In this document: positions 46,713-59,300 of the stretch, piece by piece
Numbering within the stretch: the first letter of the stretch is position 1
How the letters are laid out: each line of letters opens with the position of its first letter
DNA from: Escallonia rubra
Lineage: Eukaryota > Streptophyta > Magnoliopsida > Escalloniales > Escalloniaceae
DNA: 64,000 nucleotides
Assembly (NCBI GenBank): GCA_033065855.1
Contig: JAVXUO010000684.1
Span: 124,001-188,000 of the forward strand
Direction of reading: 5' to 3'
Position numbers and translations under genes: made by a program
The notes under the pieces: model-generated
Told to the model about the DNA's origin: nothing
The model's input: only the letters and a program-made list of their open reading frames with translations
The model's database searches: none

Positions 46713-46789
46713 CTTAGTAATTTCCTTTATAGTTGGACTTTTTTTCTTCCATTGCCTGAACTCTTAAATTAGTGTTTCGGCCACCCTTT

Positions 46790-47160
46790 AATGGTAAAAT
46801 TTGAAAGTCCCACCCCACCACAACCTCATGTCCACCATATCTCCACCACTTTCCAGCGACCACCACCATAACCTTCATCACCTCTCTCTCTTTAGACTCA
46901 TCTCCACTTTCACGCTAAACCCACCACCATTTTCCACCAAAACCCACCTCCACCATAACCCTCGTCCTCCCTTTCTTAAGACCTACCACCACTTTCGCCA
47001 CTAAAGCCACCACCAATTTTTACACCAAGACTGTCGCCACTTTCCAAATTCTATTAGTTTAACTTTAAAACAAATAAAGCTTTTTGTACACAAATATGAA
47101 TAGTGATAACTAAAGGGTGATGGGATAAGCTTTTAAAGTTTAAGGTCTCAATAAAAAGTA
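46790..47160. repeat. CCACC-rich repeat unit, copy 1
   Basis: A CCACC/CTTTC-rich stretch ending in an AT-rich segment (TACACAAATATGAATAGTG, then GGTCTCAATAAAAAGTA). The same unit recurs at 48111-48442 plus 49563-49670, and part of it at about 54795-54930. Copies 1 and 2 are each interrupted by a Mutator-like element. Open frames here are low-complexity Pro/His/Thr-rich and I do not consider them genes. Confidence 0.6.
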
Positions 47161-48101
47161 GGGATAATTGCATAAAATACCCTTGTGATTTGGGGTAGTT
47201 GCAAAAAGACCCCTCCCGTTACAAAAATTGCAAGAAGACACCTAAGATTTAAAAAGTGTTACACCCGTCAATTCCCGTTACAGAATTAACGAATTCCCTA
47301 AACTACCCCTATATATAAGCACATTGGTTTTGTTTTTGGGTTTTCATGTCCGGTGAGGGGCTTGTTCTCTTCGGATTTGCAGATTTGTCGTGGTCCTGTA
47401 ACCGGGGTTTTACGGGCTTCATGTTTTCCCAGCCTAAGCTTCGGATTTACAGATTTGTCGAGGTTCCGTCACCGACAAATCTTCGTTTTGCCAATTTTTT
47501 CTGGTTTTCCGGCCGTCTTCTTCGCGGGTCTCCGGTTTGGCCTTCGGTTCTTCTCCCCGGCGCTGTCACGGACGTCACCGGTGACAACCGCGGCTCCATC
47601 TCCCCTCTTCTCCCCTTCCCCTGGTGCCCTGCCTTTCCCTCTTCCCTTCGAATTTATAGATTTGTCGAGGTCCCGTCACCGACAAATCTTTTTATGGTTT
47701 TTCGACCGTCTTCTTCGCGGGTTTTCAGTTTAGCCTTCGGTTCTTCTCCCCGGTGCTATCACGAGCGGCTCCCCCTCCCATCTTCTCCTCTTCCCCTGGT
47801 CCCCTGCCTTTCCCCCTTCCCTTCTCCTCCCTTTCCCCGCTTTCCCGTTGTTTTCTTGCGCCGGCCCTAATTAGGGCTTGGCTGCAAGAGAGGTATCTAG
47901 GGGCAAAAACGGGTTTCCAATAATTATTTAGCAGTGGCACTTGCTCTCTAGGCGCGTTTACCACAAACGCGGTTCAAACAGACGATTTTATTGACGGGTG
48001 TAACACTTTTTAAATCTTAGGTGTCTTCTTGTAATTTTTGTAACGGGATAGGTCTTTTTACAACTACCACAAACCACATAAGTATTTTACGCAATTATCC
48101 C
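47161..48101. mobile_element. Long-TIR Mutator-like element 1 with GC-rich cargo
   Basis: The element is 941 bp. Inverted terminal repeats of roughly 110 bp start GGGATAATTGCATAAAATAC at the left and are mirrored at the right (GCAATTATCCC). A perfect 9-bp target duplication, TAAAAAGTA, flanks it (47152-47160 and 48102-48110), the Mutator hallmark. The interior (about 47340-47870) is much more GC-rich than its surroundings, with open plus-strand frames of 174 and 126 codons. It consists largely of a ~205-bp segment present twice (from ~47445 and ~47651), each with TTTGTCGAGGT and CCGTCACCGACAAATCTT. No transposase is encoded. A GC-rich, duplicated, non-TE-like interior suggests captured gene sequence (Pack-MULE), but I cannot identify a source gene. 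Confidence 0.85.
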
Positions 48102-48110
48102 TAAAAAGTA

Positions 48111-48442
48111 ATAAGGGTTTGCCCAATCATGACTACCTTTTTTACCAAATCCCCACCACTTTTCAGCGACCACCACCACCACAACCCTCATCCCCTCTCT
48201 CTCTTAAGACCCGCCACCACTTTCTCATTAAACCCACCACCCATTTTCCACTAAACCCATTAGAATTTTTCTCGCTAACCCCCTTAGCCTTTGCCCACCA
48301 AATCTGCAAACCACTTTCGGGTGCACACCACCACCACCCTCGTCTTGGTTTTCCTAAGACCCACCACCATTTTCTCACCGCCTCTTTTTACACCAAAACT
48401 ACCACGAGTTTCTCATATCCGATTAGTTTAGCTTTAAAATAA
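48111..48442. repeat. CCACC-rich repeat unit, copy 2 (5' part)
   Basis: Matches copy 1 (46790-47160) in order: CCACCACTTTTCAGCGACCA, the CCTCATCCCCTCTCTCTC-type run, ACCCACCACC and GATTAGTTTAGCTTTAAAA. It is then cut by the second Mutator-like element and continues at 49563 with TAGTACACAAATATGAATCA and GGTCTCCATAGAAAGTA. Confidence 0.65.
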
Positions 48443-49562
48443 GGGAAAATTGCATAAAATACTCTTGTGGTTTGGGGTAGTTGCAAAAAGACCACCGTTG
48501 TTACAAAAATTGCAAAAGAGCACCTGTGGTGTCAAAAGTGTTACAACCGTTAAAAAAATCGTCCAAATTAACGGAGTGTGATATTCACTTTCTTAAAAAA
48601 TGCGTTTGATATATTTTAATATATTTAAAAGACTAAATTACTCTCCCTTTTTTTTCTCTCCCATCCAAGTCCCATTTTCTTCTCCAACCCAAGCAAACCC
48701 TAACCCTAGCCACCAACCAAAACCTTAGCCGCCACCCTTACCCAACCCCATCCACTGCCACCACCGCCCATTTCGTGTGACGCCACCACCGGCCCCTTCC
48801 ACCCACCGCGAACTCCGCGTCGCCATCCTGTCATCACCCCCAACCTCTTGAATCGCCGCTAGCCCCGCCATTAACTCGAGCCACTTGCGTCGCCGTCAAC
48901 CCTAGCCAATTATGCTGCCACCAAATTTCGCCATCAACCCTAGCTAATTACACTGCCCACCTGCTGATTCACAAACCACAAGCCTCAAGCTTCCAAAACC
49001 AAGAATTCTAAAAAAAAAAAAAACCTAGATCTACAATTACGCGAGGCATTGCCGCCATCAACGCCATTACAGCCCAGTCCAACCACCGTAGTCGCGGTCA
49101 CCGCCCAGTCCAGCCGCCCCATCTGTGATTGAAACCCCAAATTGCAATTGAAACCTCTTGATTGGGGTTGAAACCCTAGATCGCAATGTTTCAAATCGGT
49201 GCGGGGCTGTGGAGACGTCGAGCATGGCTGGTGCAGAGCAGTTCGACTGTGACTATGGAAATAAGAGCTAAAGCAGAGCAGTTCCTTTTTGTTCTTGTGG
49301 TCGATGAAGGGCAGGCTCGAGTGGTGGCACCGTGGCGGTGTGGCTGGGGTGGTGATGCCGCCCCTCTGCTCGAGAATTCTGATGTACAAAGACAATGTTT
49401 AGGTTTAGATACATGGGTATTTTGGACGATTTTTTTGTTTCGTTACAGAAATCGTCTATTGTAACACTTTTGACACCACAAGTGCTCTTTTGCAATTTTT
49501 GTAGCAACGAGAGTCTTTTTGCAACTATCCCAAACCACATGGGTATTTTATGCAATTTTCCC
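48443..49562. mobile_element. Long-TIR Mutator-like element 2
   Basis: The element is 1120 bp. Inverted terminal repeats of about 100 bp, starting GGGAAAATTGCATAAAATAC and ending GCAATTTTCCC, are related to those of element 1. The flanking 9-mers TTAAAATAA (48434-48442) and TTAAAACAA (49563-49571) differ at one position, so this insertion is probably older than element 1. The interior is GC-rich with CCACC words and frames on both strands (92-136 codons), none recognisable. No transposase is encoded. Confidence 0.8.
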
Positions 49563-49669
49563 TTAAAACAACTGAACCATTTAGTACACAAATATGAATC
49601 ATGGTAACTGGGAGGTGGTGGGATAAACTTTCAAAGTCTGTGGTCTCCATAGAAAGTAATAAGGATTGT

Positions 49670-50440
49670 TCATTTTTTATCTTTGTAATGATGACAAAAA
49701 TATTCTCTTTTTGGTCGTTCCTTCACAATATTTCATTTTTTATTTTAGAAAAAAAAATCATCAAAATAGTGCAGAAAAGTAAAAACAGTAAAAACACCTG
49801 AAAGCTATTTTCCAACCAATATTCAACCTTGTCAGAAAAAGAAAAAAAAGCACTCGGTGCAATTTTTCCTAACAATTTCTTCACATTGTCACATCACTCA
49901 CTCTCTCTCTCTCTCTCTCTCTGCCTTTCCCTTTCTCTACTTCTGACACCATGAAGAACCACGCAGACCATTAAGGACCATCGTTCTAGCGGACTATGAA
50001 GAACCACCATCAACGACCACCTCCGTGGCTATCACGGAGGACCACGCCGCGGTGATACTACCGATGACAATGACAACCTTACTCCCTAAACCAGTTGATC
50101 TCCTCTAACCACTGCTACAGTCAAGGTTTGCCATCACGCCGCCTCTGACCGCCATCAAGCCGCCTCTAACAAACCATTCATCCCCACCCACAACTGCCTC
50201 TGAACAGCCTTCACGTTCATCTCACACCGCATCTCTGCAGTCATTCATTCGCGCCAGAGATTGCCTCTGAACTACCCTTCGTCCTCACCCGCAACCACCG
50301 CCATAAAACCTCCCAGAACTCTCACAACCACTAATTTTAGGGGTGAAAATACCTGAGTGGTGGTGGGCTTGGATGGCCCAGATTCAGTGCATTAGTGGAC
50401 CACCACTCGTCAAGCGTGGGGACTGGGGGCATTGTGATGA
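49670..50440. other. Spacer with (CT)n run, no gene
   Basis: AT-rich to ~49860, then a (CT)n microsatellite (49899-49921) and a mixed-composition stretch with ACCACC/GCCTCTGA words that codes for nothing recognisable. Confidence 0.45.
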
Positions 50441-53362
50441 ACCACGGTGAACAATAGGGGTATTTATGGAAATTACGGGAACACTGTTGTGAAAAATTGG
50501 ATGCGAAAAGTGTAAAAGAACAAGATTACTTGAAAAAAACAATGGTATATACCTTTTAGAAAAGTGTAAACGAATAGAATGATGTTCCTTTTTCAAAATT
50601 AAAACACACTAAATAGAAACAAGTAAAAAAAATGTGAAGATTGAAAAGTGTAAACAAACAATCCGCCAATTTTTAGGCAAATTAGTTTCTTAGGGAGAGC
50701 TATTTTATGATTGTTAATGTATTAGTCAATAAATGTAAACAAAATCATCATAAAGAATAGGAGAAGTTACCGTGAAAAGAATTGAGTGGTGGAGGTCGTA
50801 AATCAGGGTTTGAGGAAGTGTTGTGTTTAGAAATGAGAAGAAAATTGGAATCAAGGTAGCGTTTAAAACAATTTTTGTTTTCAAATTTTTGTTCAATTTT
50901 GAAAACTAAAAAAAATATATTGTCATTTGACAAACAATTTTAGTTTTTTTTTCTTTTTAATTTATAAACAATTTTTCAAAATAGGATTGTTTCTGAAAAC
51001 TCCATTTTTTTAGTTTTCAGTTTTTAGGCTTTTTTTTTATTTTTAGATTCACCTTTTAGCTTTTGCTGGAAGTATTTTATGTCTCTTCTTCCCTTCAGTC
51101 TTCGTTACCGACACCTATCACTCAAGAACACCAAATCACCAACATTGCCAACCACCATACCTATTGACCACCACCACTACCAATGACCAACACCCCCAAA
51201 CACCAAACTACAAACATTGTAAACCACCACAACCACTAACTGATAATCTACCACCACCACTGATCAACACACTCGAACACCACACCTGCCAACACTGCAC
51301 CACCATAGCCACTGACATGCACCACCACCACCAGTGACCAATACTCGTAAATACGGCCAACCACCATAGCCACTGATAACCACAACTACCACCACCACCA
51401 CCACTTACCAACATTGCCGAATATCAAACCCTATAACATCTGTCACCACCACGGCACCACAACTTCTATAAATCCAAATCACTATCATACTGACCACCAT
51501 TGTCCTTGCAACAAACACCACCAAAAGATTTCATCAATCAATTAACCCTAGTATCTTCGATTTGCGCATGTAAATTTCAAGTCAATCAAATCAAACCCCA
51601 ATCAAACCAGGGAAGCGCTAATTGGCAAGCTAGTATCTTACTGCCATAGCAGTAGTTGGACATGGTAGAGGAGATGTGTTGGTCGTGGTAGGAACACTTA
51701 TAGTTGGTGAATATCAGAGCTCAGAAAAAGCTCTCAAGTGCTGAAAAATGAAAGAAAATAGATGAGAGGAAACAAGAAGAAAGGAAAAATATAAATTAAA
51801 AAAAGTAAAAACCAATTATACAAAATTGTATAAAAAAACCCATCAGTTTTAGAAAGAAAAAAAAACTCCACTAGGTTTTGGTAGAACAGCATATAAACCA
51901 CAGTGAACAATAGGGGTATTTATGTAAATTATGGGAACACTGTTGTGAAAAATTGGATGTGAAAAGTGTAAAAGAACAAGATTACTTGAAAAAAAACAAT
52001 GGTATATACTTTTTAGAAAAGTGTAAACGAATAGAATGGTGTTCCTTTTTCAAAATAAAAACACACTAAATAGAAACAAGTAAAAAAGAGTGAAGATTGA
52101 AAAGTGTAAACAAACAATCCGTCAATATTTTGGGTAAAATTAATTTCTTTGGGAGAGCTATTTTATGATTGTTAATGTATTAGTTGATAAATGTAAACAA
52201 AATCAATATAAAGAATAGGAGAAGTTAGTAGCACCGTGAAAAGAATTGAATGATGGTCGTAAATCAGGGTTTGAGGAAGTGTTGTGTTTAGAAAAGAGAA
52301 GAAAATTGGAATCAAGGAATTAAGGTAGTGTTTGAAATAATTTTCCTTTTCAATTTTTTGTTCAGTTTTGAAAACTGAAAAAGAATATCGACGTTTGACA
52401 AACAGTTTTATTTTTTTTTTCTTTTTAATTTATGAACCAGTTTTTTAAAATAAGGATGTTTCTGAAAACTCAGAAATAAAACTCCATTTCTGAGTTTTCA
52501 GTTTTTAGGCCTTTTTTTTTAGATTCACCTTTTAGCTTTTGTTGGAAGGATTTTATGTCTCTTCTTCCCTTCCGTCTTCGTTATCGACACCTATCACTCA
52601 AGAACACCAAACCACTAACATTGCGAACCACCATACCTATTGACCCCCACCACTAGCAATGACCAACACCCTCAAACACCAAACTACAAACATTACAAAC
52701 CACCACAACCACTAACTGTTGATCTACCACCACCACTGATCAACACACTCGAACACCACACCTGCCAACACTGCACCACCATAGCCACTGACATGCACCA
52801 CCATAACCAGTGACCAATACTCGTAAACACGGCCAACCACCATAGCCACTGATAACCACAACTACCACCACCACGTACCAACACTGCCGAATATCAAACC
52901 CTCTAACATTTGTCACTACCACAGCACCACAACTCCTATAAATCCAAATCACCATCATACCGACCACCATTGTCCTTGCAACAAACACCACCAAAAGATT
53001 TCATCAATGAATTAGCCCTAATATCTTCGATTTGCGCATGTAAATTTCAAGTCAATCAAATCAAACCACAATCAAACCAAGGAAGCGCTAATTGGCAAGC
53101 TAGTATCTTACTGCCATAGCAGTAGTTGGACATGGTAGAGGAGATGTGTTGGTCGTGGTAAGAACGCTTCTGGTTGTTGAATATAGGAGCTCAGAAGAAG
53201 CTCTCAAGTGCTGAAAAATAAAAGAAAATAGATGAGAGGAAACAAGAAGAAAGGAAATATATAAATTAAAAAAAGTAAAAACCAATAAAACAAAATTGTA
53301 TCAAACAACCCATCAATTTTATAAAATAAAAAAATAGAAAGAAAACTCCACGAGGTTTTGGT
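50441..53362. repeat. 1.45-kb tandem duplication, two copies
   Basis: Copy 1 (50441-51882) and copy 2 (51896-53362) match along their whole length. Both open with AACCACRGTGAACAATAGGG. They share the AAGTGTAAAAGAACAAGAT, GAGAAGAAAATTGGAATCAA and CCACCACTGATCAACACACT segments, and both close with AACTCCACKAGGTTTTGGT. Differences are scattered substitutions and small indels, including a short insertion before the GGTAGTGTTTGAAAT stretch of copy 2. Both contain the same non-coding CCACC-rich block. The only shared frames (minus strand, Gly/Val/Cys/Trp-rich) are low-complexity. Confidence 0.85.
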
Positions 53363-53419
53363 TTTGATTTTTTTGAAAACAAAAATTGAAAGCTGAAATG
53401 GGTTTCAAATATACCCTAG

Positions 53420-54794
53420 GCACTTCTAAAAGGTAAGGAAACAAAATCAAAACTGGTAGACATAGAAGCAAAACTGAAAGGTTACTTATTAAGATGGTTT
53501 CTTAGGAGTTTCAAATTAATGAAATTAAAGGGGTGGGCATCAGTAATTTCTCAGTTACCGGTGAATTATGTGTCAATTTTAAAAGACTTTGATACTCTCT
53601 TATCATTAAAGATTGAATTAGTGAGTTAGGGATTTGCATTATGCTCAACTTGTGGGACTAATTTTTGGATTGAGGAACTGCAAAATTTTGATAATTCTCT
53701 TATCTTAAGCATTAGCTCGCTGGTTAATGTAGTTTTGTGATATCAGTGGGTAGTTTGGGAGTTACCAACTCACTCGTTTAATGGCAACAAGATAATATCT
53801 CACAGTACAAGAAACAGATTCATCATTACACTTGAAATGAACAAAATACTATGAATTACAATGCAAAACTACATCTACGTGTTTTGAGATTGTGTAACAT
53901 GTTTTAGGACCAGTGGAGGGATAGAAAAGAATACGTAAGTGCTTCTTGAGCCTTGGACTGTATTAACTTCATGTAAGTACTTTTGTTTTGGTTACTGCAT
54001 AGTACAAATACTTTCATCGCTACTTATGTTTCTGATACCGTATGCCTCTAGATTTTGCTGCGCCACTCTTAGTAATGGTCAAGACTCTGGACTCTGACCC
54101 GCATTTTGTGTGCACTAGTTTTTGGACTCTGAAATCGTTTGCGCCAAAAATTAATGTCACTGTTCATTTATGCTTGTACTATTTCGAAGCGTATATGAAC
54201 TCCTAGCATTTTTACGAACTGGAATGGCATTGCTTGGAAGCCACTTTTACACTCGTTACGGGATGTCGTTCATATTCATGCTTGGTTAACCAAGCATTAG
54301 GGTTAATATTCATTTTTTTGTGCCCAGCATTAGCCTGAAAAGAAGGTGGATACTTGTTGGCTTAAGGCTCATGTTCGTTGTTTTCTATCTCAGATGAATA
54401 TCCAGAATTTATTGAGGAACAAGTTTTGTTGCATTCGTTCTGGGGTTGTTAGACGTTGTTTGGAGATTAGAGTCTTGTTTGTCACTCTAGTTTTCTTATG
54501 TTCTTGATCAAGATCAATATAACTTGAATCAAGGGCATGTATTAATTAGAAGTCGATGGGGGTAAATTAGGTTTCTAAGCATTGGAAGAGTACAATTCTG
54601 GTAATGTTTTTGGAGCAAGTAGTTGAGAGGTCGCTACTGTTAAACCTTGTATCCTGGTATGATGTGATTTGACGTGCTCTTCGTATTGGCTTATTGTATA
54701 AGAGTCAGTGGGCTTGAGACATGCATGAATCTCGGCTTCATGGACTTGCCGTCCTTGTCGAATACGTGACTTTTGTCTTGGGTCGGGGCGTGAC
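53420..54794. mobile_element. Possible decayed LTR fragment
   Basis: The stretch ends GGGTCGGGGCGTGACA at 54794, very like the 3' edge of the LTR further on (GGGTTCGGGTCGTGACA), and CCACC-rich repeat sequence follows abruptly. This suggests a solo or truncated LTR ending at 54794. The 5' boundary, a partner LTR and a target duplication were not found. Confidence 0.35.
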
Positions 54795-56354
54795 AAAACT
54801 TACCACCCTTTTTTACACCAAAATTGCCGCCACTTTCTTACGAGCGTGACTATCAGTCTATCACGACCCTCCTTCCACCTCCTCACACCCACCACCATAG
54901 TTTCCTGCCAAACCCACCACCGTTTTTTCACGACCCTCTTTGGGTGCTTAGTTATAAGGGCTTTGATTGTAATGACGTTGTTGTCAGTGGGCCTTGGCTG
55001 TGATGATATAGCTGCCACATAGGCTTTCGCTGTAAATTGTCCAGTTTTTCTATTAAAAGCGAAGAGGTATCTAAAGCTTCATGCTCTTACCATCAATTGA
55101 TGAGTGGAATACCGAAAAAGTCGATGCTGGTGGGAAGCAAAAAAATTATGTGGTGTTCCACATATGATCCCAAACTAGACCTCGAAAAATGTGATCCGCA
55201 CCCGCTGGTAAACCAGACTCATTGCCTAAAACGTGGAGGACCAATGAACTTACATCGGTGCCGCAAGCCCCTTCATATACATAGACCGAGACATATTCCA
55301 TTCAACTGCAATGGCCTTAGCATAGTTCCCCCAGTAGATTGAATTAGGACCGCATGGGGGCAGAACCTAAAGTGGCATGGCAAGATAACAGGAAGGAAAA
55401 CCGGCAAGAATTTAACCCGTACTGGACCCGAACCATTCTAAACGAGCCCGTTCTAGTTCGGTGCGGGTTACCTTTGGGTTACCTTGTAATCTACTATATA
55501 TTGTAGATATTCCATTAGAGTTTCATTTTATCACACAACCTAACTTTTCATTCTCTCTCAGTGGCCCACTATCTCTGACAGGCCTATCCTAACTTTTTTT
55601 TCTCTCTCTGCCACCCACCATCTACCACGAGCATAACCCTAACTTTTTTTCCTTTCTTAGCAACCCACCATATCCCACACGTGTATGCCTATCATTGTGC
55701 ATGCTTAATCAAGAAGAAGGCAGTTGGTAAGCCAAAAAGCGGCAAGCCGCAGGCATGCCGGTAATTATATTTTGAATGTCTCTTTTCTCCGATCTCCCTT
55801 ATCTCCAATCCTCATGAATTTCAAACTTTCTTATCTTCGACCACGACATCTCTTTCGTCTCATTTCTCTACAATCATTTTCTTATGCAATTTTAGTGCTC
55901 ATTTTTTGTGTTTATTTTTATGGATTTGTTCTCTAAAATTCCCAAATATCTTTGACAACAATACGAATGCGAGCCTTAAATTGATATGGTGAGAAGAAAA
56001 TTACAAACGTTAGAAAGTGGCTTGAGAAAAAAATTTAAGGACAGAAAACACAATAAATTGCTTGGTTGCCTGCAAGTTTACCCAGACCAGGTGGGCCAAG
56101 TGCGATGCATGGTTTGACAACCCGTAGATTCTAAGGTATTCTTTACCCTTACGGCCTTACCAATCGGATTTGACACATACGTTGGAGTATACCTGTTTGC
56201 CATGTTTATCCCGACTATGGGGTTTTATGTGTAGTTAATAAAATAAAAAAAAAGGAGAAGCTCGTTTGGACATCACTGACCGTCCATATTAAGTCTCATT
56301 TTCTTGACTGGATTGATTGAATATATATCAAACTATAATTTGGTTATCTCATAC
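54795..56354. other. Spacer before the LTR retrotransposon
   Basis: Begins with a partial copy of the CCACC-rich unit (to ~54930). Then come an open plus-strand frame of 101 codons (55037-55342) with no recognisable motif, a short AACCCGTAC/CGGTGCGGGTT hAT-like stretch near 55418-55470, and AT-rich DNA. I call no gene. Confidence 0.4.
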
Positions 56355-59300
56355 TGTAATATCCCAAACCTATGGTTAGCCGGTTATTATTACTTTAGAG
56401 ACATTTTTATAGTTAGCGACGACACTTTTAACTTAACATCAGTATTTTAATTAGCGACTTATAGCAACAATAATTTTTACTGAACATCAATGTATTTTCT
56501 TAACAACTTTTAGCGGCGATTATAGTAGCGGGTTGGGTAACACCGTAAAAAGTTTCTTAAACACATAGAAGTTTCAAAGTAAACTCTTTGGGCCTTTTAA
56601 AAAAAAAAAAAGGTTCGGGTAGACTGCGTTTAATTAGCAAATTAAGAAGGGAGGGGGGTTTTAATTGTAAATTTCAGCCTAGGGTTTTCTACCATGGATA
56701 TATATACACATATATTATTACTAGGGTCAGCCGACCCTAGTCTTTCATAGTCTCTATAAGCAGCCGCATCAAGATTTGTTCCTGCTATTCTGGAGCTCGG
56801 TCGAGAGGGAAAAAGGGACGCTAAGAAAAAGAAGGAAGCAGGCAACCTTGCGGAAGATCGAGTCATCCTTCCGGTGAGTTTTCTTTGAATATACAGAGCT
56901 ACATAAATATACATTTTGGTGTGTAAACTATATGGGTTTAGAGTGTCATAGGCTGTTGTCGTGGTGGATGTTATATATAGTATGCATGAGTCTTGTAAAT
57001 TCCGTTGACGTGAGAAGATTGTGGGTGTTAGTGTGCGAAGGAGAAGAAGAAGGAAGGCAGCGCGACTGCCGTGCGTGGTGGCGCTGTTAATGATCGTATG
57101 GTATGAACAAAGGGAAATAGGAGAAAAGGGGGAGGCTGCCAGTGGGGCTGAATTGCAGTAGTAGTGCTGTGTTTGTGGCGTGTGAGAATTCAGGGAAAAG
57201 GGGAAGGGAAACGGCTGTAGGACAGCTTGTGCGGCGCGGTATCGTTGGAGTGTGGGCTGCCGTAAGTAAATACTCTGGCGCAGCCGCGATTTTGCCAAAG
57301 GAAAACATGAGGACAGCCATGTAGAGGTGAAGGAGGGGCTACCAAAACAGCCCCATATGTGTTTGTTCGGGTGGATGAATGTGTGTTCATGCTGTGGGTA
57401 TATGTGTGCGTGGAGTTATGCCGAAAACGCAGATCACAAACCAAGGGTTTATGTATTTTATAGATGGGTAAGGATAATAGTGGCAAGGTTAGTGTATGGA
57501 TTAATGGATCTACAAAGGATTATATACATGTGTGAGCCTTACGCATGAAATCTGTGGGAATAATGTGGATAAAGAAAGGTGCTGGGCTGGTATGAAGAAG
57601 AAGATGTTGCACGGAAAGAGGGAAAAGCTGTGGTTTTAAATTGGACTTCAAAGTGTCGCTAAAAAGCTATCTTATTCCAGCAGTCTCTTTCGAATTTTTA
57701 AAATATTTTAGAATATTATTTGGACAAAACTCAAAGAAGTAACTTATGTTAATTTTGCAAGATCTACACACAGTAAAAATTTCAGATGTTTCGGAGCTCG
57801 ATAATCATGCTAAGTAATTTTATTCATAAAAGAGATTTCGGTGCATTTTTTTAAATAGTAAATTAAGTTATTAAATTATGATACTTTTATAATAGTTTTA
57901 CGTAGCTATGATAATGTATATTCCAGAATTGCAAAAGTTTTGAAAGTCGTTTGCTATTTTTAGCGTTCTTAGTAGTGTAGCGCCCGAACGGATATAGCGT
58001 AACGCTTTATTACCAGTATAGTTATTAAATTATTTCTAATGACTCTTTTAGGTTGTATCTGGGTGGATAAGGTACTTTAGGCATTGGGGGCAAATAGGTA
58101 ATTATACATAAGTCAGGGGACGGTTGGGTAAAATTTTACTCATCTAAAAGAAAACTAATACCTAATACTTAGGTGTGCTCGAGCGTTAATGAATGACATT
58201 TGTATGATTTGTTATTTAGGTTTTGATAGTCAAGAGTTAGGGCCGGCATTTGAGCAAATACCTGAAGCGGATTTTGAGCGAGGTAAGTACTCCTGCCATA
58301 TTCCTCCGTATACCCTATTTTCCGTTTATGTATATGTATGAATGAATTGTTCAAATTATAAGTTTTAAAGCCTTTTACATGCTACTGTTTTTGTGTAAAT
58401 TGTTGATGAGAAAATGCATAAAAAAATGCCATGGAATGTTTTCTATGAGTAGTGTGTTAAAGTTGGCTTATGTTGAATGAGACGGTATTTCTGGCTCGGT
58501 TGTTGCGCCCCATATCCATGGGGGAAAGTTGGATTGTTGGGTCCTGGTCAACGGGACGATACGTTGACGCACAGTACTGTTGCTCGTGGTGCGCCATTGC
58601 GTCCACATATGTATCCCGGATGAAGGAGGGATTGTGTGCCCTAGTCAGGGGGGCGCATACCCTGACCAAATAATGTTCATCCCAGGTGATGTAGGGATTG
58701 TGGGCCCTAGTCAGGGGGGAACGTACGCTGACCGCAACATACCCATGTTATGATGAACTGTGATAGTTGTTAATAAGCCTACTTGATGTCATACTTCGTT
58801 TCTGAGAATCTTGGATGAATTGCTTTCAAAAAGTCTATATATGTATAGTATCTCTTGTGAAAATGTTTACCAGTTTTAAATTGAAGAAAACCGTGGCATG
58901 TTTCATGTTTTTATGAATCCCAAAATCTATTTTAGGGATATGGTATGTGTACTTACTGGGCCCCAAGCTCACCCCTTTTTATAAATGTTTTCAGGTGAAC
59001 ACCTAGATGAACCTCAGTGCTATGAGGGTAATGAAAATGAAGTCGCGGGAGATGCTCATTAGGACGTTTGTTTAAGCCCTCAAGAAATTGTAGAACCGCC
59101 AGTTATTTATTTGAATTGTCCGTAGCTTGATTTCAGGAATTTTTCTTTAAAATAAATACTATCAGTTTTTATGGAGGAATTAAGTGGAGGTAATATTGAA
59201 AAGAGTTGTAAGGACATCTTTAGAAGTCATGTTATGGTTAATGTATGATCTTAGAATTGTGTACAGGTTTAATTAAGGCCTGGCAGAGCCGTTGATTTGA

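Noticed and set aside
47346..47870. 174-codon plus-strand frame as a host gene
   Set aside because: It sits between Mutator-type TIRs, overlaps another long frame, and repeats itself internally. Better explained as transposon cargo.
51208..51414. Gly/Val/Trp/Cys-rich frame repeated at 52693-52884
   Set aside because: Translation of a CCACC-rich repeat in a tandem duplication, with no start context or homology I can recognise.
55037..55342. 101-codon plus-strand open frame
   Set aside because: No recognisable motif, no flanking splice or promoter signals, and surrounded by repeats; treated as chance.
56642..57298. 218-codon minus-strand open frame, present again at 61393-62049
   Set aside because: It lies inside the LTRs, so its duplication only reflects LTR identity. 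The product is low-complexity (Ser/Thr/Leu/Arg-rich) with no recognisable domain.
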